Of a stretch of 64,000 bases of DNA, positions 42,531-55,152 are shown in pieces (the stretch's first letter is position 1; every line of letters starts with the position of its first letter). Source of the stretch: Anodontia alba. Its lineage: Eukaryota > Mollusca > Bivalvia > Lucinida > Lucinidae. The stretch is taken from the NCBI GenBank assembly GCA_964016985.1, contig OZ024828.1:74893264-74957263 (forward strand), given 5' to 3'. The position numbers and the translations under genes are program-made. The notes below the pieces were generated by a model. The model worked only from the letters and a program-made list of their open reading frames with translations, was not told the origin of the DNA and did not search any database.

Positions 42531-44180
42531 CCAGGCATACTTTTTCAAGAGTTTGCCTGGATTTGCGTCCAAATAATTCCGTTCTGGCTACGCCACTGAC
42601 TGTCACACTAGTTCTGCGCATACCCGAAAGATCTGCGAGCATATGCTGACAGTGAAAGCGTATATACTGTCTATCACGCACTGACGTATCGTGACTGATT
42701 ATATTAACGCACAAGAGGATGCGCACGTATAGACAGTTTATTGTCAACTATACTCGTATTTCGGTTATCTATATAGTGTGCTGCGCATCTTGCCCACTGT
42801 GTCATGTCAGCTGCTTTTTGTGTTCTGGCCAATACGACACAGCCCTTGTGCACGCAAATGACAATCTGCAAATTAAGTCATAGAAGAAATTACTTTCTGA
42901 TCTTATTACTTTCGGCCATCTGATCTTATTAAATATAACAAAGTCCACCAAATATCGCATCGCCATTCTGTGAAGTGAACTGTGTAAACACAGTTTTTAG
43001 TAGCAAAAAGTGAGAATGAAAGCAAATGTATTTGGCTAAATGTTAACGCTGATTTTAATAGTATTGGCCGGGTTCTTTACATGCAAATTTTGGCTAAATC
43101 GGCTAATTTTCAAAATGCTAAGGGTGAATTGGAGAGGTCTAAATGATATATCTTCTAAATGAGAATGACCCTAGCTCGCAATAAAATGTGAAGTTACAGC
43201 TAATTTCACATCGCCTTTAGGCTTACCTCATCAAAAATTAAATAAGTAGTTATGAGAATATCAATTTTTGTCACGCTTGTCCCGGGAATGCTAAAAATTG
43301 CACTTAGAAGTATCAATGCATCCACCAAGTTTAAGCGAAGTCGTCAAGATTGATTTATTTTCCATAAACTTTGATAAAATGCTGCAATGGTAACCTTTTA
43401 GAATATCTACATAAGTGCAGTGTGCCAAAAGAAGTGCACGCGAATGGAGAAATACGTGAAATATTATTCTATTCTGTTCAGCGCTATATCTAGTCCCCGC
43501 CTAAGGAAAATAGTGCATTTAGTCCAATTCCTTGCGCAGCTCGATAGCTATTTTAGTAGTCGCCTGACAAACAAGACTATAGTGCATTGTGGCTCAACAA
43601 TTAAATCACTTCCGTGTCCGAACCAAAACGTATATCAAGAACGTAGAAAATCATATACTAAAGTACATGACATTTTTATTATTTTGTTTATTTATTTTTC
43701 TGAGAAAATAAGGTTTGACATTTCGTCTAGCGGACAATTCACATGAAATGTAAAATCTTAGTTTACTCTGACAAATAACAAATTCAGTTTTAGAATGCCA
43801 TTTGCTACAAATCAGCACTTTAAGGTTTAAGTTTAGAATGTCGTCTGCAACAAAGCAGCGCTTTGAGGTTTGAGTCCTTTATGACACACTTCGTCACCTG
43901 CGCACTTATTGCGCGACTGAATAACGAGTAGTAGTTGGTCATAGTAACTTACAATTTTGTTTACAAAGAGAAATTTTTCAAAAGACACACAACGGGAAAC
44001 AACATAACGTCACCGAACGAACGACCCGTTCTGCAACTACACAGACGCATTTCTATCATACAATACCTATATAAACCGTTGCCATGCTGAAACATTGAGA
44101 TACCACGCCCACTTCTAATTTTAGCCAATCAGATTATCTAATCCAGGTTGTTGATACATATTTGCATACTTAATGACAAG
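42531..44180. other. No gene; mostly single-copy-looking sequence
   Basis: A degenerate TTTGACATTTCG hairpin is at 43690-43765. CAAATGTA/TTAAAATGC-type intergenic text otherwise. No exon with paired splice sites was found. Confidence 0.4.
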
Positions 44181-44767
44181 CATTGTTGATCCAGATCATT
44201 TGGCTTCTTCAGAAACCAATTGATCTGGATCTACACTGTTTGCACAGGCAGGTCTTATCCGGGTTCAGCAGGATCAAGGTTAAACAATTATTAAATACAG
44301 TTATTTGGCTAGTTCCAGGAGGTTCCAGGTAAGGTACGCCATGCCTCATAATGATTTTCAAATAAGGCTAAACAAAACTACTGGAGAAAACCTGTCTTCG
44401 AGGTTTTCAACCAAGTAAATACATTTGTATGAGTCAATTAAACGGCCTACTCAGCCACAGACTAGCTCACTCAGCCACAGCGATAAGCTAGTCTTGAAAG
44501 TTTTGGTATCTAGTATACTGTCTAGACAGCGAACACTTGAATGACACTTATCAGTCTGCGCAGATGCACAAATTATGCGTCTTTGTTGTTCGAATATGGC
44601 ATAAAGCAGGTTATATCATGGCGAGGCTCATATTTTTGCTTCAATCATCTGTCACATGTGTTAGATTCTTTTACATACACTGCATCGATATGTACTCACG
44701 TGTAAACACAAAGTGTGTGGCCTTACCCGGAACCTATACCTAATGACGAACACCAACGGGAGCAGCG
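44181..44767. repeat. Short TTGATCCAGATCA hairpin, otherwise no gene
   Basis: GTTGATCCAGATCATTTGGC and complement at about 44183-44245. ACTCAGCCACAG is repeated at 44449 and 44468. Confidence 0.5.
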
Positions 44768-45044
44768 CATTACGAAACATGCCTATATAATTTAAACCCC
44801 CTTAAACCCCACTTTTATATAGTAAAACTGGGGTTTACATGGGTATGCATTATTTTTCTTATTTCTGCTCAAAAATATAGATTGTTGTACTCGTTAGAAC
44901 CGCCTCGCCGAGGCGGTTCTAACGAGTACCCACAATCTATGTTTTGAGCAGAAATATGAAAAATATCAGATTTTTTTAATCTAAAAATTTATGTTTCTGG
45001 AGGTAAAATTTTCTATATATTTAAATAGGCGTGTTTTCGTAATG
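44768..45044. mobile_element. CATTACGAAAAC palindromic MITE
   Basis: CATTACGAAACATGCCTATA and AGGCGTGTTTTCGTAATG ends, with a perfect CGTTAGAACCGCCTCG / CGAGGCGGTTCTAACG centre. Confidence 0.9.
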
Positions 45045-46449
45045 GGTCCTGGGCAAAACAGCACTTCGAATGCAGCCCTGGTCGGCGTCAGCACTAATTA
45101 GGGAGCGACCATTTGATTTTTATGGGGGCGGAGGGAGGGGGGGTGGGGATCGGAGCGGGAAGATTATGATGGTCCTGGATTTTTTTTTTCTTCAATAAAC
45201 ACAGGTATCATACCGTTTTCTGGTCTTGGCTTTTTCCTGCTAATCTTGTCTCGGCGCAATTTAATCCCCAGCATAGAAGGTAGGGACAGCCAATAAATAT
45301 ATTTATTACTTGCTAACAAACGCTGATCAGAGTTATATTGACGGTTTGTTTGACATTTTAAATGGTTATTTGTCGGCGTATGTGGGTCACGGTCCACACG
45401 AGAAATAAATAGATGCACAAGACGCCAAAATGTCTGGATTGAATCAGCACAAAGAAGAAAATGTGGGGTTTGTCAGCAATTTAACGTCTCTTTGCGTTTC
45501 TTATTTTAATTTCTTTTTGGCTTTGTCTAAAGAACATTCATTCTTGTTTTTCTGCATGAAATTATTTTGTACAAGTCCCCGTAGATTAATAATGATAACC
45601 ATTTTTCAGACACTACCCTGTCTCTTGATGCTAATCATAATCGCGGAGGAATGTAGCTATTACAGTCCTCGGAGTTTTGCTTTCTGGCCGCGGCGCAAGG
45701 CATTATTAAACACATTATATAAGAACCCATGCGATCAGAGTTGTAGCTACCAGAGCCACGAAAATGCGTCTATCGTGATATAGATGCGAATCTGCACCGC
45801 GGCGCAAAACGACGCTGCTAATCTTGTCTTCGGATGTAATATTTCGTTATGTTTTCTTGTCTTCGTCGAGTTGTATGTTGTTTTCTTGTCGTCGGCGTTG
45901 TATTTTTAATTATTAGGCTAAATTATTCAATGACGTTATCATTATTGAACATTCACGCCGCTTTTTAACTTTAGATCTTTGATGACTTCAGCATCGGTAT
46001 GTTGTGTGGTTTGATAAAAAAATATTGATCGACATGCCCAAATATGTCCTGGACTCCCCGATTTGATTTTTACATTTTGGAATTGCACACTGTAAATTAA
46101 TGCTATAGTTTTAGGACTACACACATACGCGCGCAAGCACACACACACGCACGCGCGTGCGCATTTACTCACACACTTTCCAGTAAATATACGAGAGGGA
46201 GGTGGGGTCAAAATTACGCGAAAAATGCACAGTACATATAAAACGCGTCTTCTTTTAAGATTGTCACATTTAAATATCTTAAATGAAAGACTGCAGTTGC
46301 CTAGCTCCATACTTTTTCAGCCCGAAAAAAAATCCACGCAAAACATGTAGTGGGTACTCAGTAGAAGCGCCTCGGCGAGGTGCATCTTAAGAGTACCCAA
46401 AACATACATTTTCGTCGAGAAATAAGAAAAAATAATATGTGGATACCCC

Positions 46450-48010
46450 TTCTTATCTGGAGCTATGCAGTTGTAGAGCTGTCCCAAGAAGTTTCAGGTC
46501 TTCAATATTGGAAGGAAACTATTTTAGCAATTCTGAATCTCTGTGTCACCCGGATGCCTCCCATCAGGTTTCAGTCAATCTGACTTTCGGTTCAGGAGGA
46601 GATGTCGTTTGAAAAATTTCAAAATGGCCGCCATGGTGGCCAGCTTGGATATCAGAACAGAACGAGTTTAGCGATTCGGAATTTCCTTGACGCCCCAATG
46701 CCTTCGAAGAAATATCTGCTCAATCCGACTAACCGTTCTGGAGCAGATATAGACTGAAGATTTTATAAATGGATGCCAACGCGGCCATCTTGGCTATCAG
46801 AACGGAACGATTTTAGCAATTAAGAATTGCCATGTCGATCAGATGCCTCCCGTCAAGTTTCAGCTCAATCCGACTTTCCGTTCGGGAGGAGATGTCGTTT
46901 AAAGTATTTCAAGACGGCCGCCATGGGGTCATCTTGGATATCGGAACAGAACAATTTTAGCAATTCTGAATTTCCATGTCGCCCCAATACTCTTTAAATT
47001 TCAGCTCAATCCCACTTTCGGTTCAGAAGATGTTGTTTGAAGAATTTCAAGATGGCCGCCATAGGCCATAAAGATTTTATAGATGGATGTCATGGCGGCT
47101 ATCTTGGATATTGGAAAGGCACGATTTTAGCAATTAAGAATCGCCATGACGATCCGATGCCTCCCATCAAGTTTCAGCTCAATCTGACTTTCCGTTCGGG
47201 AGGAGATGTCTTTAAATAATTTCAAGATGGCCGCCATGGCGGCCACTTTTGATATCGGAACGCAATGATTTTAGCAATTCTAAATCTACATGTTGCCCAA
47301 ATGGCTCCTGCCAAGTATCAGTTCAATCCGGCTTACGGTTTTGGAGGAGATGGCGTTTAAAATGGCGGCCATCTTGGATAAAAGAACGGAACGACTATCC
47401 ATGTCGCCCCGATACCTCCCATCAAGTGTCAGCTCAATCCGACTTTTCGTTAGAGAGGAGATGTCGTTTAAAAAAATTCAAGATGGCCGCCATGGGCCAT
47501 CTTGGATATCTGAACGAAACGACTTTAGCAATTCTGAATCACCATGTCGTCCCAATACCTCCCATCAGGTTTCAGCTCAATCCGATTTTCTGTCGTTTAA
47601 AAAATAACAAGATGGCCACCATCTTGGCTATCGAAACGGAACGAATTGAGCAATTATGAATCTCGATGCCGCCCCGATACCTGCCATCAAGTATCAGCTC
47701 AATCCGACTTTCCGTTCGGGAGATGTCGTTTAAAGAATTCAAGATGGCCGCCATCCTGGATATCGAAACGGAACGAATTTAGCAAATCTGAATCTCCATG
47801 TCGCCTCGATACCTCCCACTTAGTTTCAGCTCAATCTGACTTTCCGTTCGGGAGGAGATGTCTTTAAATAATTTCAAGATGGCCGCCATGGCGGCCACTT
47901 TTGATATCGGAACGCAATGATTTTAGCAATTCTAAATCTACATGTTGCCCAAATGGCTCCTGCCAAGTATCAGTTCAATCCGACTTACGGTTTTGGAGGA
48001 GATGTCGAAA
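46450..48010 (+). repeat. ~145 bp tandem array with GATGGCCGCCAT
   Basis: About eleven monomers, each with CAAGATGGCCGCCAT, GATATCGGAACGGAACGA, and CAGCTCAATCCGACTTTCCG followed by GGAGGAGATGTCG. It ends in ACGGACGATGGACGACGG. A higher-order copy of about 652 bp is visible: 47172-47340 recurs almost unchanged at 47824-48003. The long open frames here follow the repeat and change frame with monomer length. Confidence 0.9.
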
Positions 48011-48684
48011 ATGTGAAAAGCTAACAACGGACGATGGACGACGGCAGACGGACGATGGACGACGGATAGTAGGCCCACGATATTAGCTTACCTGGAGCAA
48101 GTAACTCACCATGAACTAACAATACGCTTTTTGAAAGCGAATTGTAATCTAAAAGTCTTTGACATTAACGGCGGTCTGCAGCTCTGAGAACAGTATTAGC
48201 ATCCAATATAAAAACAGCCGAGGTCAGTATACGCATTTTCTGCAAATGTAATCCGCGGTCAGATTAGAATATATGCGCCGAGGGCAGTAACACACACCGC
48301 CGCGGAGAAGATTGACATTAGTAAGTATAGGTACCTTGTTTAAACGACTTCAACTACAAAATGCTTTGTGCAATGAACGTAAAATTTTGGGAAAATAAAC
48401 ACTGATATTCTTGCATTACACCTATTTAGGTGGAAAAAAAAGTATCGCTGTCAAGATTATACAGATATAGGCCCCTGAATTCCAATTTTAGCCATTCTGA
48501 ACAGCTTCCTCGGCTTTAAAATGCATTTTTCGGACAAACAGAAAGGTTTCCTATGCTTCTTTTCTTTTCAGTGGAAAGGCGGTTCATTTCTTATATCTAT
48601 GCGCAAAATGTTTGATTTTTTTTTCAAATACTCTAAACATTTTTATTTATCCTTTCTCCCAAGCACCCCTCCTCTCTGTTGTAC
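48011..48684. other. No gene; right inner part of the 3.5 kb segment
   Basis: GATGGACGACGGCAGACGGA tail, then GCCGAGGTCAGTATACGC and CGCCGAGGGCAGTAACAC phrases. No exon. Confidence 0.4.
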
Positions 48685-48806
48685 TTAAATTCTGCGCCGA
48701 GACAGGATTAGCAGAGAAAACGCCGAGACCAGAAAACGGTATGATACCTGTGATAAATGAATCTTGCCCTTTTTGTTGTTGTTGTTGTTTGAGATCCTCG
48801 TCCTGT

Positions 48807-48830
48807 TTTTTTTTTTTTTTTTTTTTTTTC
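48807..48830. repeat. Poly-T run
   Basis: Clean T run next to a (TTG)n stretch. Confidence 0.9.
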
Positions 48831-48999
48831 GATACAGCTTCTTTCAAAATGGAATGATACAGAAACAAGAATAAGCCATCTCTATTTGTACTGGAAATGA
48901 TAGCACATGTAAAATATGACAAGCAATGTATAAACAATAGAACTTATTTTGGACCTTTATTTTAAAGATATTGTTTGATCAATGTACCTTTTAAGCAAG

Positions 49000-49247
49000 C
49001 ATTTTACTTAAAGAAAGAACTTGGAAACCTGCGAAGGACAAAGAATGATACCAAGAAAAACATCAAACGGAAAGCTCGTTCAGAGCTCAAACTTTCTGGT
49101 GCTATCGCCACAAAATTTCTACAACTTGAAAACTTTGGCTTCCGTAGTGAAAACGTTAACATTCTTAGAGGCCACCTAAATCAGCGGAAGGGTATCGCTA
49201 TCAGTTTGGCTAAAAGTGACAATCTGGAGGTTAAATTGTGTACTTAA
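49000..49247 (+). pseudogene. Coding-like fragment, lysine/arginine-rich (unrecognised)
   Basis: An open stretch reads KELGNLRRTKNDTKKNIKRK, then ARSELKLSGAIATKFLQLEN and HLNQRKGIAISLAKSD before TAA. Its composition is protein-like and no repeat family overlaps it, but no convincing acceptor or start was found. It could be a terminal exon or a relic of a mobile-element protein. Confidence 0.3.
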
Positions 49248-49469
49248 CAGTTAAATATTTTCCAAAGGAGCAACACATGAAGAAAACTATCCAAAAAGTT
49301 ATGAAACAGTATAATGTCTAGAAATGAGCATGGTCTTGTTGGTTTCTTTATAGAGAAAAACATAATAAATAATACGAATGTATCAATTTCAGATCCTTTA
49401 TTTTAGAAATCCAATTTTAATACTGCATTTGCCAATAGATCCTTCCATCAATATCATTTGGCTACGTAT

Positions 49470-49695
49470 CATCACGTAAACATGCCTATATAATGTTGAC
49501 CCCCTTAAACCTCACTTTTATATCGTAAAACTGGGGTTCACAGGGGTATACATTATTTTTCATATTGATCAAAAACATAGATTGTGGGTACTCGTTAGAA
49601 CCGAAATACGAAAAAATCTGAATTTTTATCTGAAAACTTTCAGTTTTTGGTGGTGAAAATTTTCAATATATTTGAATAGGCGTGTTTTCGTAATG
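49470..49695. mobile_element. CATTACGAAAAC MITE with internal deletion
   Basis: CATCACGTAAACATGCCTAT and AGGCGTGTTTTCGTAATG ends. One arm of the central hairpin is missing after GTACTCGTTAGAACCG. Confidence 0.8.
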
Positions 49696-49799
49696 TGAAT
49701 ATGTAGATAACTATGTTTTGGTCAATCTGATCCTGGCAATTTTTTTCAGATGCATTGTCATCCTAGCTATTGTTTTCTTGCTTTACCGTGTCCTGATAT

Positions 49800-49920
49800 C
49801 TTTTTTTTTTTTTTTTTTTTTTTTGTCATGAAATCTGCACTCCACCCAACCCCCCTCCCCCGCCCTCGCTCCCACGCCCCTGCCCCCCCCCCCCCCCCCC
49901 CCCGCTCCCCCACCAAAAAA
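49800..49920. repeat. Poly-T then C-rich run
   Basis: Poly-T (49800-49825), then C-rich sequence with a pure C run of about 20 near 49880-49902. Confidence 0.9.
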
Positions 49921-50261
49921 AACCTGAAAGGTACCTAGTTCTGAGTCCCATCCAGAAAACAATGTTGTGTTGTGTTTTTAAGCGTGACACTTTATATATA
50001 ATATTTATGAATACCATTAACTATCTATTCATTCGGCTATCTGAACGATCACACACATTTCTATACAGTCTCGGATTCAGACAAAGTAAAACCTGGCAAT
50101 TGTCTCATTATCATTGAATCTGTCCTGGATAGTCTAAGGTTAGTAATTTTATCAACTACAGTGAACACCCGTTACAACGATAGTATTTGTTCCTAAAGAT
50201 TTTGCCGTTAAAATGAATTGTAAAGAATTCTTGAACGCAGCATAATGATATGTAAAAAAAC

Positions 50262-50372
50262 TTGTTTTATTCTTATTTCCTCACAGAACAGATGTTATGG
50301 ATATTTTTAGAAACGCCTCATTGAGGCGATTCTAAGAAATATCCAGAACGCGTGTTTCATAAAATAATTACA
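50262..50372. mobile_element. GGATATTTTTAGAAACGCC hairpin
   Basis: TTATGGATATTTTTAGAAAC and complement around CTCATTGAGG, with outer TTATTCTTATTTCCTCACAG. Related to 2485-2575. Confidence 0.65.
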
Positions 50373-52080
50373 TACAAGAGTCTTGTATAATTTCACCGAG
50401 TACTGCCCTGGATAGTCTAAGATAAGTGAATAAATCAACTGCATTTGTATTTACGATTTCTGAATTTCACTGAAATAGTAGGCTCAGTAAAATAGAAACT
50501 GAGATATCCGGGAAAGACAATAACCACGAAACACATGTATAGCTCTCCCAAAGTACCAAAGACAAGATGAGAATAGTTTTCAGACAGTGAGTTTACTGGG
50601 GCCTCTGAGAAACTAATTTCTGTGCCCTTGCACATCCGGTGATAAAACGCAAATTGCTAATCGATTTATAAACTTTCCTCGACAAAATGATCCGAGGTAG
50701 GCTTAAATCTGTAGATCCACTACCCATGTTCCTGACCGATGTAGAAGTGCCCTTATTTATCTACAGTTGACACACAGTTGACAATATCTCGAGACAACTC
50801 ATAATAACACAAAACAACACTTCCTCAAATACCACAGAAATGCATCGCCTTGGAATGATCAGCAATAAGGTTGTTACGGAGGGACAGAGACTTAAACATA
50901 GTCATGAGCCGGGTCACAGCATTTCCTACAAGACTGCTTGTATACCCATCGAAGACTCGGATCAGCCTGTCCATACACGCATTCTAAATAGAACCGCTAC
51001 CGTCGGTCTAAAGAAAGCTTGGATTTTTGGCTACCCATAGAGCGCAATGAAATGACAGATTTTTCGCAGGTTTATCTGAATCATTGCTTGACAGACATGC
51101 GATCTTGTAGGAATTGCTGTGTTCCAGCTCATATTTTCCGAATAATTAGTCCTCGCCTATAGTCTTGATGCATAGCCAACTACTTGATTGTTTGCCCACG
51201 TAGGGGTTCCTAACCCTTCAGTGGGCAAAAACAGAATAAAATATATAAATTAACGCATCAGCACTAAGATAAGGACTCGAATACAAACAGAAAGTCAGAG
51301 CATACCAAAATCGTCCGAGAAAGGTCATGCACGGTCTTCTAGGAAAGAGTTAGGACTGGGCTACAGTTTAGTCTGTGCATGGCCCCACCCACAGTCGTGC
51401 AATTAAAGAGGGCAGCACACTACTTTTTATATGCAGTCTAGTGGGTCACTTCTATTGACGATGAGACCGCAGTAGTTTAAATGGGCCACCGACTGACAAA
51501 AAAACAACCTTAGGGCATATACGAATGGCGAAGCTCCAGACCAGTGTGCACAGCCAAATGTCGGGTCAATATCTTCGCTATTAGTACTATATCTTCAACA
51601 AGGTCCCTATATTGTGTAGGCGAACTGTGAAGATACTGACCAGACTGCGCGGAGGCGCAGGCTGGTCTGGATCTTTGCTGCTCTCATATGTTCTAAGGTC
51701 CCTTTATTTAACAGCCCAAATGCTGTTATACAAAATGATAGTTCGGTTTGCATAAAGGTTTCCAAACTCAGTCAATGAAACATCATAGAAAAGCAAGAAG
51801 TATCTTTAAAAAAGATAATTGTCGAAGGTAAACACTCCAAACTTCTTCAACACTTCACCCCGACAAACCGATTCGCTGTGATTGACTTGTACATGCGCAA
51901 GAGAAAATAGTGTGGGAATTTTGGAGAACAATAGTATTCTGACTTGCAAATGACTCGTAGTAAATACAATAAACTTCAAGAATCAGATATCTTTAAACTT
52001 TTAACGTCGACAAATCGTATATTGACCCTTTAAATAAGTTCTAAATAAAACATTGCAAAAGGCGCAGTAATACATATAGA
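50373..52080. repeat. No gene; GAAGAC/GATCAG hairpins
   Basis: A large degenerate copy at 50895-51135 and another at 51525-51700. 51170-51480 shows no recognised repeat and no exon. Confidence 0.45.
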
Positions 52081-52227
52081 GGATCTTACATGAGTGGTCA
52101 TTTAATATGAAATTTATGAAACGAGTTTGGGTAATTTCTGTATTTTGCGAGCTTTAGCGAGCAAAATACCGAAATTACCCAACGAGTTTCATAAATTTCA
52201 TATTAAATGACCACGAATGTAAGATTC
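52081..52227. repeat. Near-perfect 147 bp palindrome
   Basis: CATTTAATATGAAATTTATG and complement form arms of about 65 bp around GCGAGCTTTAGCGAGC. It is followed by TTTATCACATGGCCCTTC; the complement CCATGTGATAAA occurs at 53129-53140, so it may be one end of a 1.05 kb element. Confidence 0.8.
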
Positions 52228-53230
52228 TGTTTATCACATGGCCCTTCCGATGACAAAAAATGCACAAAAAAAAGTTTTTAAAGATAACGGCTTTCCATAG
52301 CTAAACGGAACAACTCACTACCAAGAATTCAATAGTACTACGTAACAAAAATAGTTCGCATAAGTACCGAAAATAACTAGAAACAAGATAAATATGCCAT
52401 TTGTTACTTCGTTAAACTGAAGGAATTAATGATGATTTTTTATTTGAGCTAATAAATATTTCATTTGAATAAATCAATTCAAAACTAAATATTCCTTTGA
52501 ACGTCATTCAGCGAGTCAATACGTCACTGAGAATGAGTAGGGAAATCCCCCACAGTCAGCTGTCGTATTTAAAGGTCATTGACCTTGATCAATATAGTTT
52601 TATGCCGTGGTTGACACACTCAAGTAAACGACAGATTTCAAAACTATAAAACATTTAACTGTAGTTTGGATTTTAATTTGACACATTTATTGACTACCTG
52701 AGTCAAGTCATCCTCCAATGTTTTTTGGAGGAGGTGATTTTTTTTTTCATTGACGGTTTGACGATATCGATGTTGAGATCTCGAGTGCCTCCAAATATGT
52801 TGCGGGAAAACATCGAATTTTTAGCACCATGAATATTTCTGGTAGTCGTGTTATTCACATTGTGATTGTTTTGTGTCTTCTCCCTCCATCGGTCTGACAT
52901 TTATCGTTCATCTCAAAATCGTCACAAAACTGAAGGTAGGATCTGTTTCAAAAGTAAAGATTGTATCGGCGAACGCAGACACCATCTTGGTTGCTATCAA
53001 TAAGCGGTGTAATACGAATATTAATTAGGGTAATTAGGCTAACCAATGGGAAGCCTTGCAGGTGTTATAACACGTGTGGTTATATGATTTTTATGACATG
53101 GGTTATTTCACTGAATAACTTGACGGCCATGTGATAAATTAAAATATGGAGTGTTCGAGTGACGCTTTCGTTGACTTCAAGAGAAACTTGATGCGCTTCG
53201 AGAGGGGAGAGTTTAAAAGCCGGAAGTAAA
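52228..53230. other. Possible interior of a decayed element
   Basis: Lies between TTATCACATGGC (about 52230) and GCCATGTGATAA (about 53128). No open frame with support. A ATCCTCCAATGTTTTTTGGA palindrome lies at about 52710-52735. Confidence 0.35.
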
Positions 53231-53232
53231 GG

Positions 53233-53491
53233 TCGGAAGTGGGAACCAAAAGTCGGGACTAAATTTTGACAATCTATTAATGGCATTAAACATGCATATA
53301 TCGGGATGAAATTTGAAACACATGTAGAATATTGCTTCTTCTAAACAATGCAAATCAGACAAATCGGAAGTGGGAACCAAAAGTCGGGACTAAATTTTGA
53401 CAATCTATTAATGGCATTAAACATGCATATATCGGGATGAAATTTGAAACACATGTAGAATATTGCTTCTTCTAAACAATGCAAATCAGAC
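53233..53491 (+). repeat. Two perfect 131 bp tandem copies
   Basis: TCGGAAGTGGGAACCAAAAG ... TAAACAATGCAAATCAGAC occurs at 53233-53360 and again at 53364-53491 with no difference seen. Either a very recent tandem duplication or an assembly artefact. Confidence 0.9.
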
Positions 53492-54109
53492 TATATCTGA
53501 AGATTAGATATTTTGTCCTGTTCTGAACCAAAATATTCGACTTCAGGCGTTTACAATTTTCTTGCTGCATTTATTTTATAGTCGACTTACACATAGTCCA
53601 TTTAATCAAGCGGTTCTATTTTTTGTGACGACTGTCGAACGCACCTGCAGGTACGATGGATCAAAATTGCTACGTAATGCAATAAACTGTTCATATTATT
53701 ATTATTATTTATTTATTAATAAACAATATATTATATACTTCAAATCAGTTTTAAATGGTATATTATGATATCAAATAAAACAAAGTCGGATAATTAGGAC
53801 ATAAAGATACAGTAATCACAATTTTAATAATAAAATATTATGGTATAAATTGGGTGTCATATTCCACTGCAAACCTTATCTTAATATGTCTTCGACAAAC
53901 AAGAATGAGAGCTATCGACACACTTTTCAAACACTGGCAGTCAGATCTAAATAAAACCACTAGCTGAGCCACAGAGGGCCCGAAAAAATACATAACACTA
54001 GGCATCAACTCTCTAATGTAATGAAAGGTTTGTCGGCACCGTCATGGAAAAATCATATTATCTTTTCCCTTGCCCTTCTTTAATCCACACTGGTTTTATA
54101 GAAGAAGCA

Positions 54110-54219
54110 TTTTTTTTTTTTTTTTTTTTTAATATAACACACCGTGTGTTTTAACCCTGTCATCCCTGAGTTTCTGTAGTAGACTATTCCGTTTTTTTTT
54201 TTTTGTTTTTTTTTTGTTT

Positions 54220-54253
<34 letters not shown>

Positions 54254-54285
54254 TTTGTTTGTTTTTTTTTTTTTTTTGTTCTAAT
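54110..54285. repeat. T-rich low-complexity tract
   Basis: Long T runs with single G interruptions (about 54110-54130 and 54190-54285). Lys-rich minus frames here are artefacts. Confidence 0.9.
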
Positions 54286-54334
54286 TTGGACATGTCCATT
54301 GATGCAAAAAAGGTTTTCAGTCTAAAATCAAAAC

Positions 54335-54418
54335 AAAATGGCAAACTGTATAGATCCTGATGAGACGGCTTGTTATGAGCCGTCTCATCTGGATCTACAA
54401 TGTTTGCACAGGTATCTG
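54335..54418. mobile_element. CAAACTGTATAGATCCTGATGA hairpin
   Basis: Arms with TGTATAGATCCTGATGAGAC and complement. Same family as 55082-55152 and the many AACAGTGTAGACCCAGATCAG hairpins. Confidence 0.7.
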
Positions 54419-54589
54419 GTTTGGTTTGCAGAGCTGAAAGGATTAAGAAAACCTTGGCAAGTAGCTTACCGGCAACCCAAAATGAAGACATATCACTGTG
54501 GTCATCAAAGTCTTGATGGTCTCTTTTCCGCTTGTACAGATGGATTATCCATAAATGGGCCGCAAGATGAGGATACGAACCTTCTGACA

Positions 54590-54780
54590 CTGTGCGCCCA
54601 ACGAAGATTAAAACATCCTGCGCATCCGCGCAGCCTGATCAGAATCTCCGTTGTCCGCATTTAGAAACTTTCCATTCTTGGCTATCCAAACTGCGTCCAG
54701 TGAACATTCTGATCAAATTTCGCATAGCGCGAATGCGCAGGCTGTTCTGAATCGTCACTGGGCGCACATTTGAGAGTGTA
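54590..54780. mobile_element. GAAGAC/GATCAG hairpin element
   Basis: CGCCCAACGAAGATTAAAAC and AGGCTGTTCTGAATCGTCAC arms, outer GATACGAACCTTCTGACACTG / GAGTGTACTTTCGCTGACG. Confidence 0.55.
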
Positions 54781-55152
54781 CTTTCGCTGACGTTTCGGCT
54801 CAAATGATTCTATGGATTGCTGAAGAATTGTAACGCAACTATACATGCTTCAGGTTAGGGGCATATGTAGCCTTGCCAACACTGCTAGTTTATGAAGAGT
54901 CCCATGTTACCTTGTTGCCCTACTTAGGACGTTTTCAAGTGCAATCATGTCCTTCATAAACACAGCTGCCAAATTTGCCCCTATCAATATTAATAAATAG
55001 ATTTGTACGTCATTCCTACTTCTGATTTTTGACCAGTGATCAAATTATTTTATGTCATTAATTGCTGCAAATTCACAAACATAGTGACAAACAGTATAGA
55101 TCCAGACCAGACAGCTTCTTTAGTAGCCATCTGATCTGGATCTACACTGTTT

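Larger units (their letters stand above)
45201..48751. mobile_element. 3.5 kb segment bounded by ~65 bp inverted repeats
   Basis: ACAGGTATCATACCGTTTTC ... TCTCGGCGCAATTTAA at 45201-45264 is the near complement of 48685-48751. The inside holds no transposase-like frame but does hold a GTGGGTACTCAGTAGAAG hairpin (46325-46440) and the GATGGCCGCCAT array (46450-48010). The arms may be the ends of a large non-autonomous transposon, or two solo copies of one repeat in opposite orientation. Confidence 0.5.

Noticed and set aside
45430..45783. 117-codon frame
   Set aside because: Inside the inverted-repeat-bounded segment, with no recognisable domain, splice site or conservation evidence.
46380..48086. 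Several open frames of 60-136 codons
   Set aside because: All lie in the ~145 bp tandem array, occur in several frames and follow the monomer.
54129..54664. Lys-rich minus frame and a plus frame over hairpins
   Set aside because: Poly-T translation and inverted-repeat shadow respectively.
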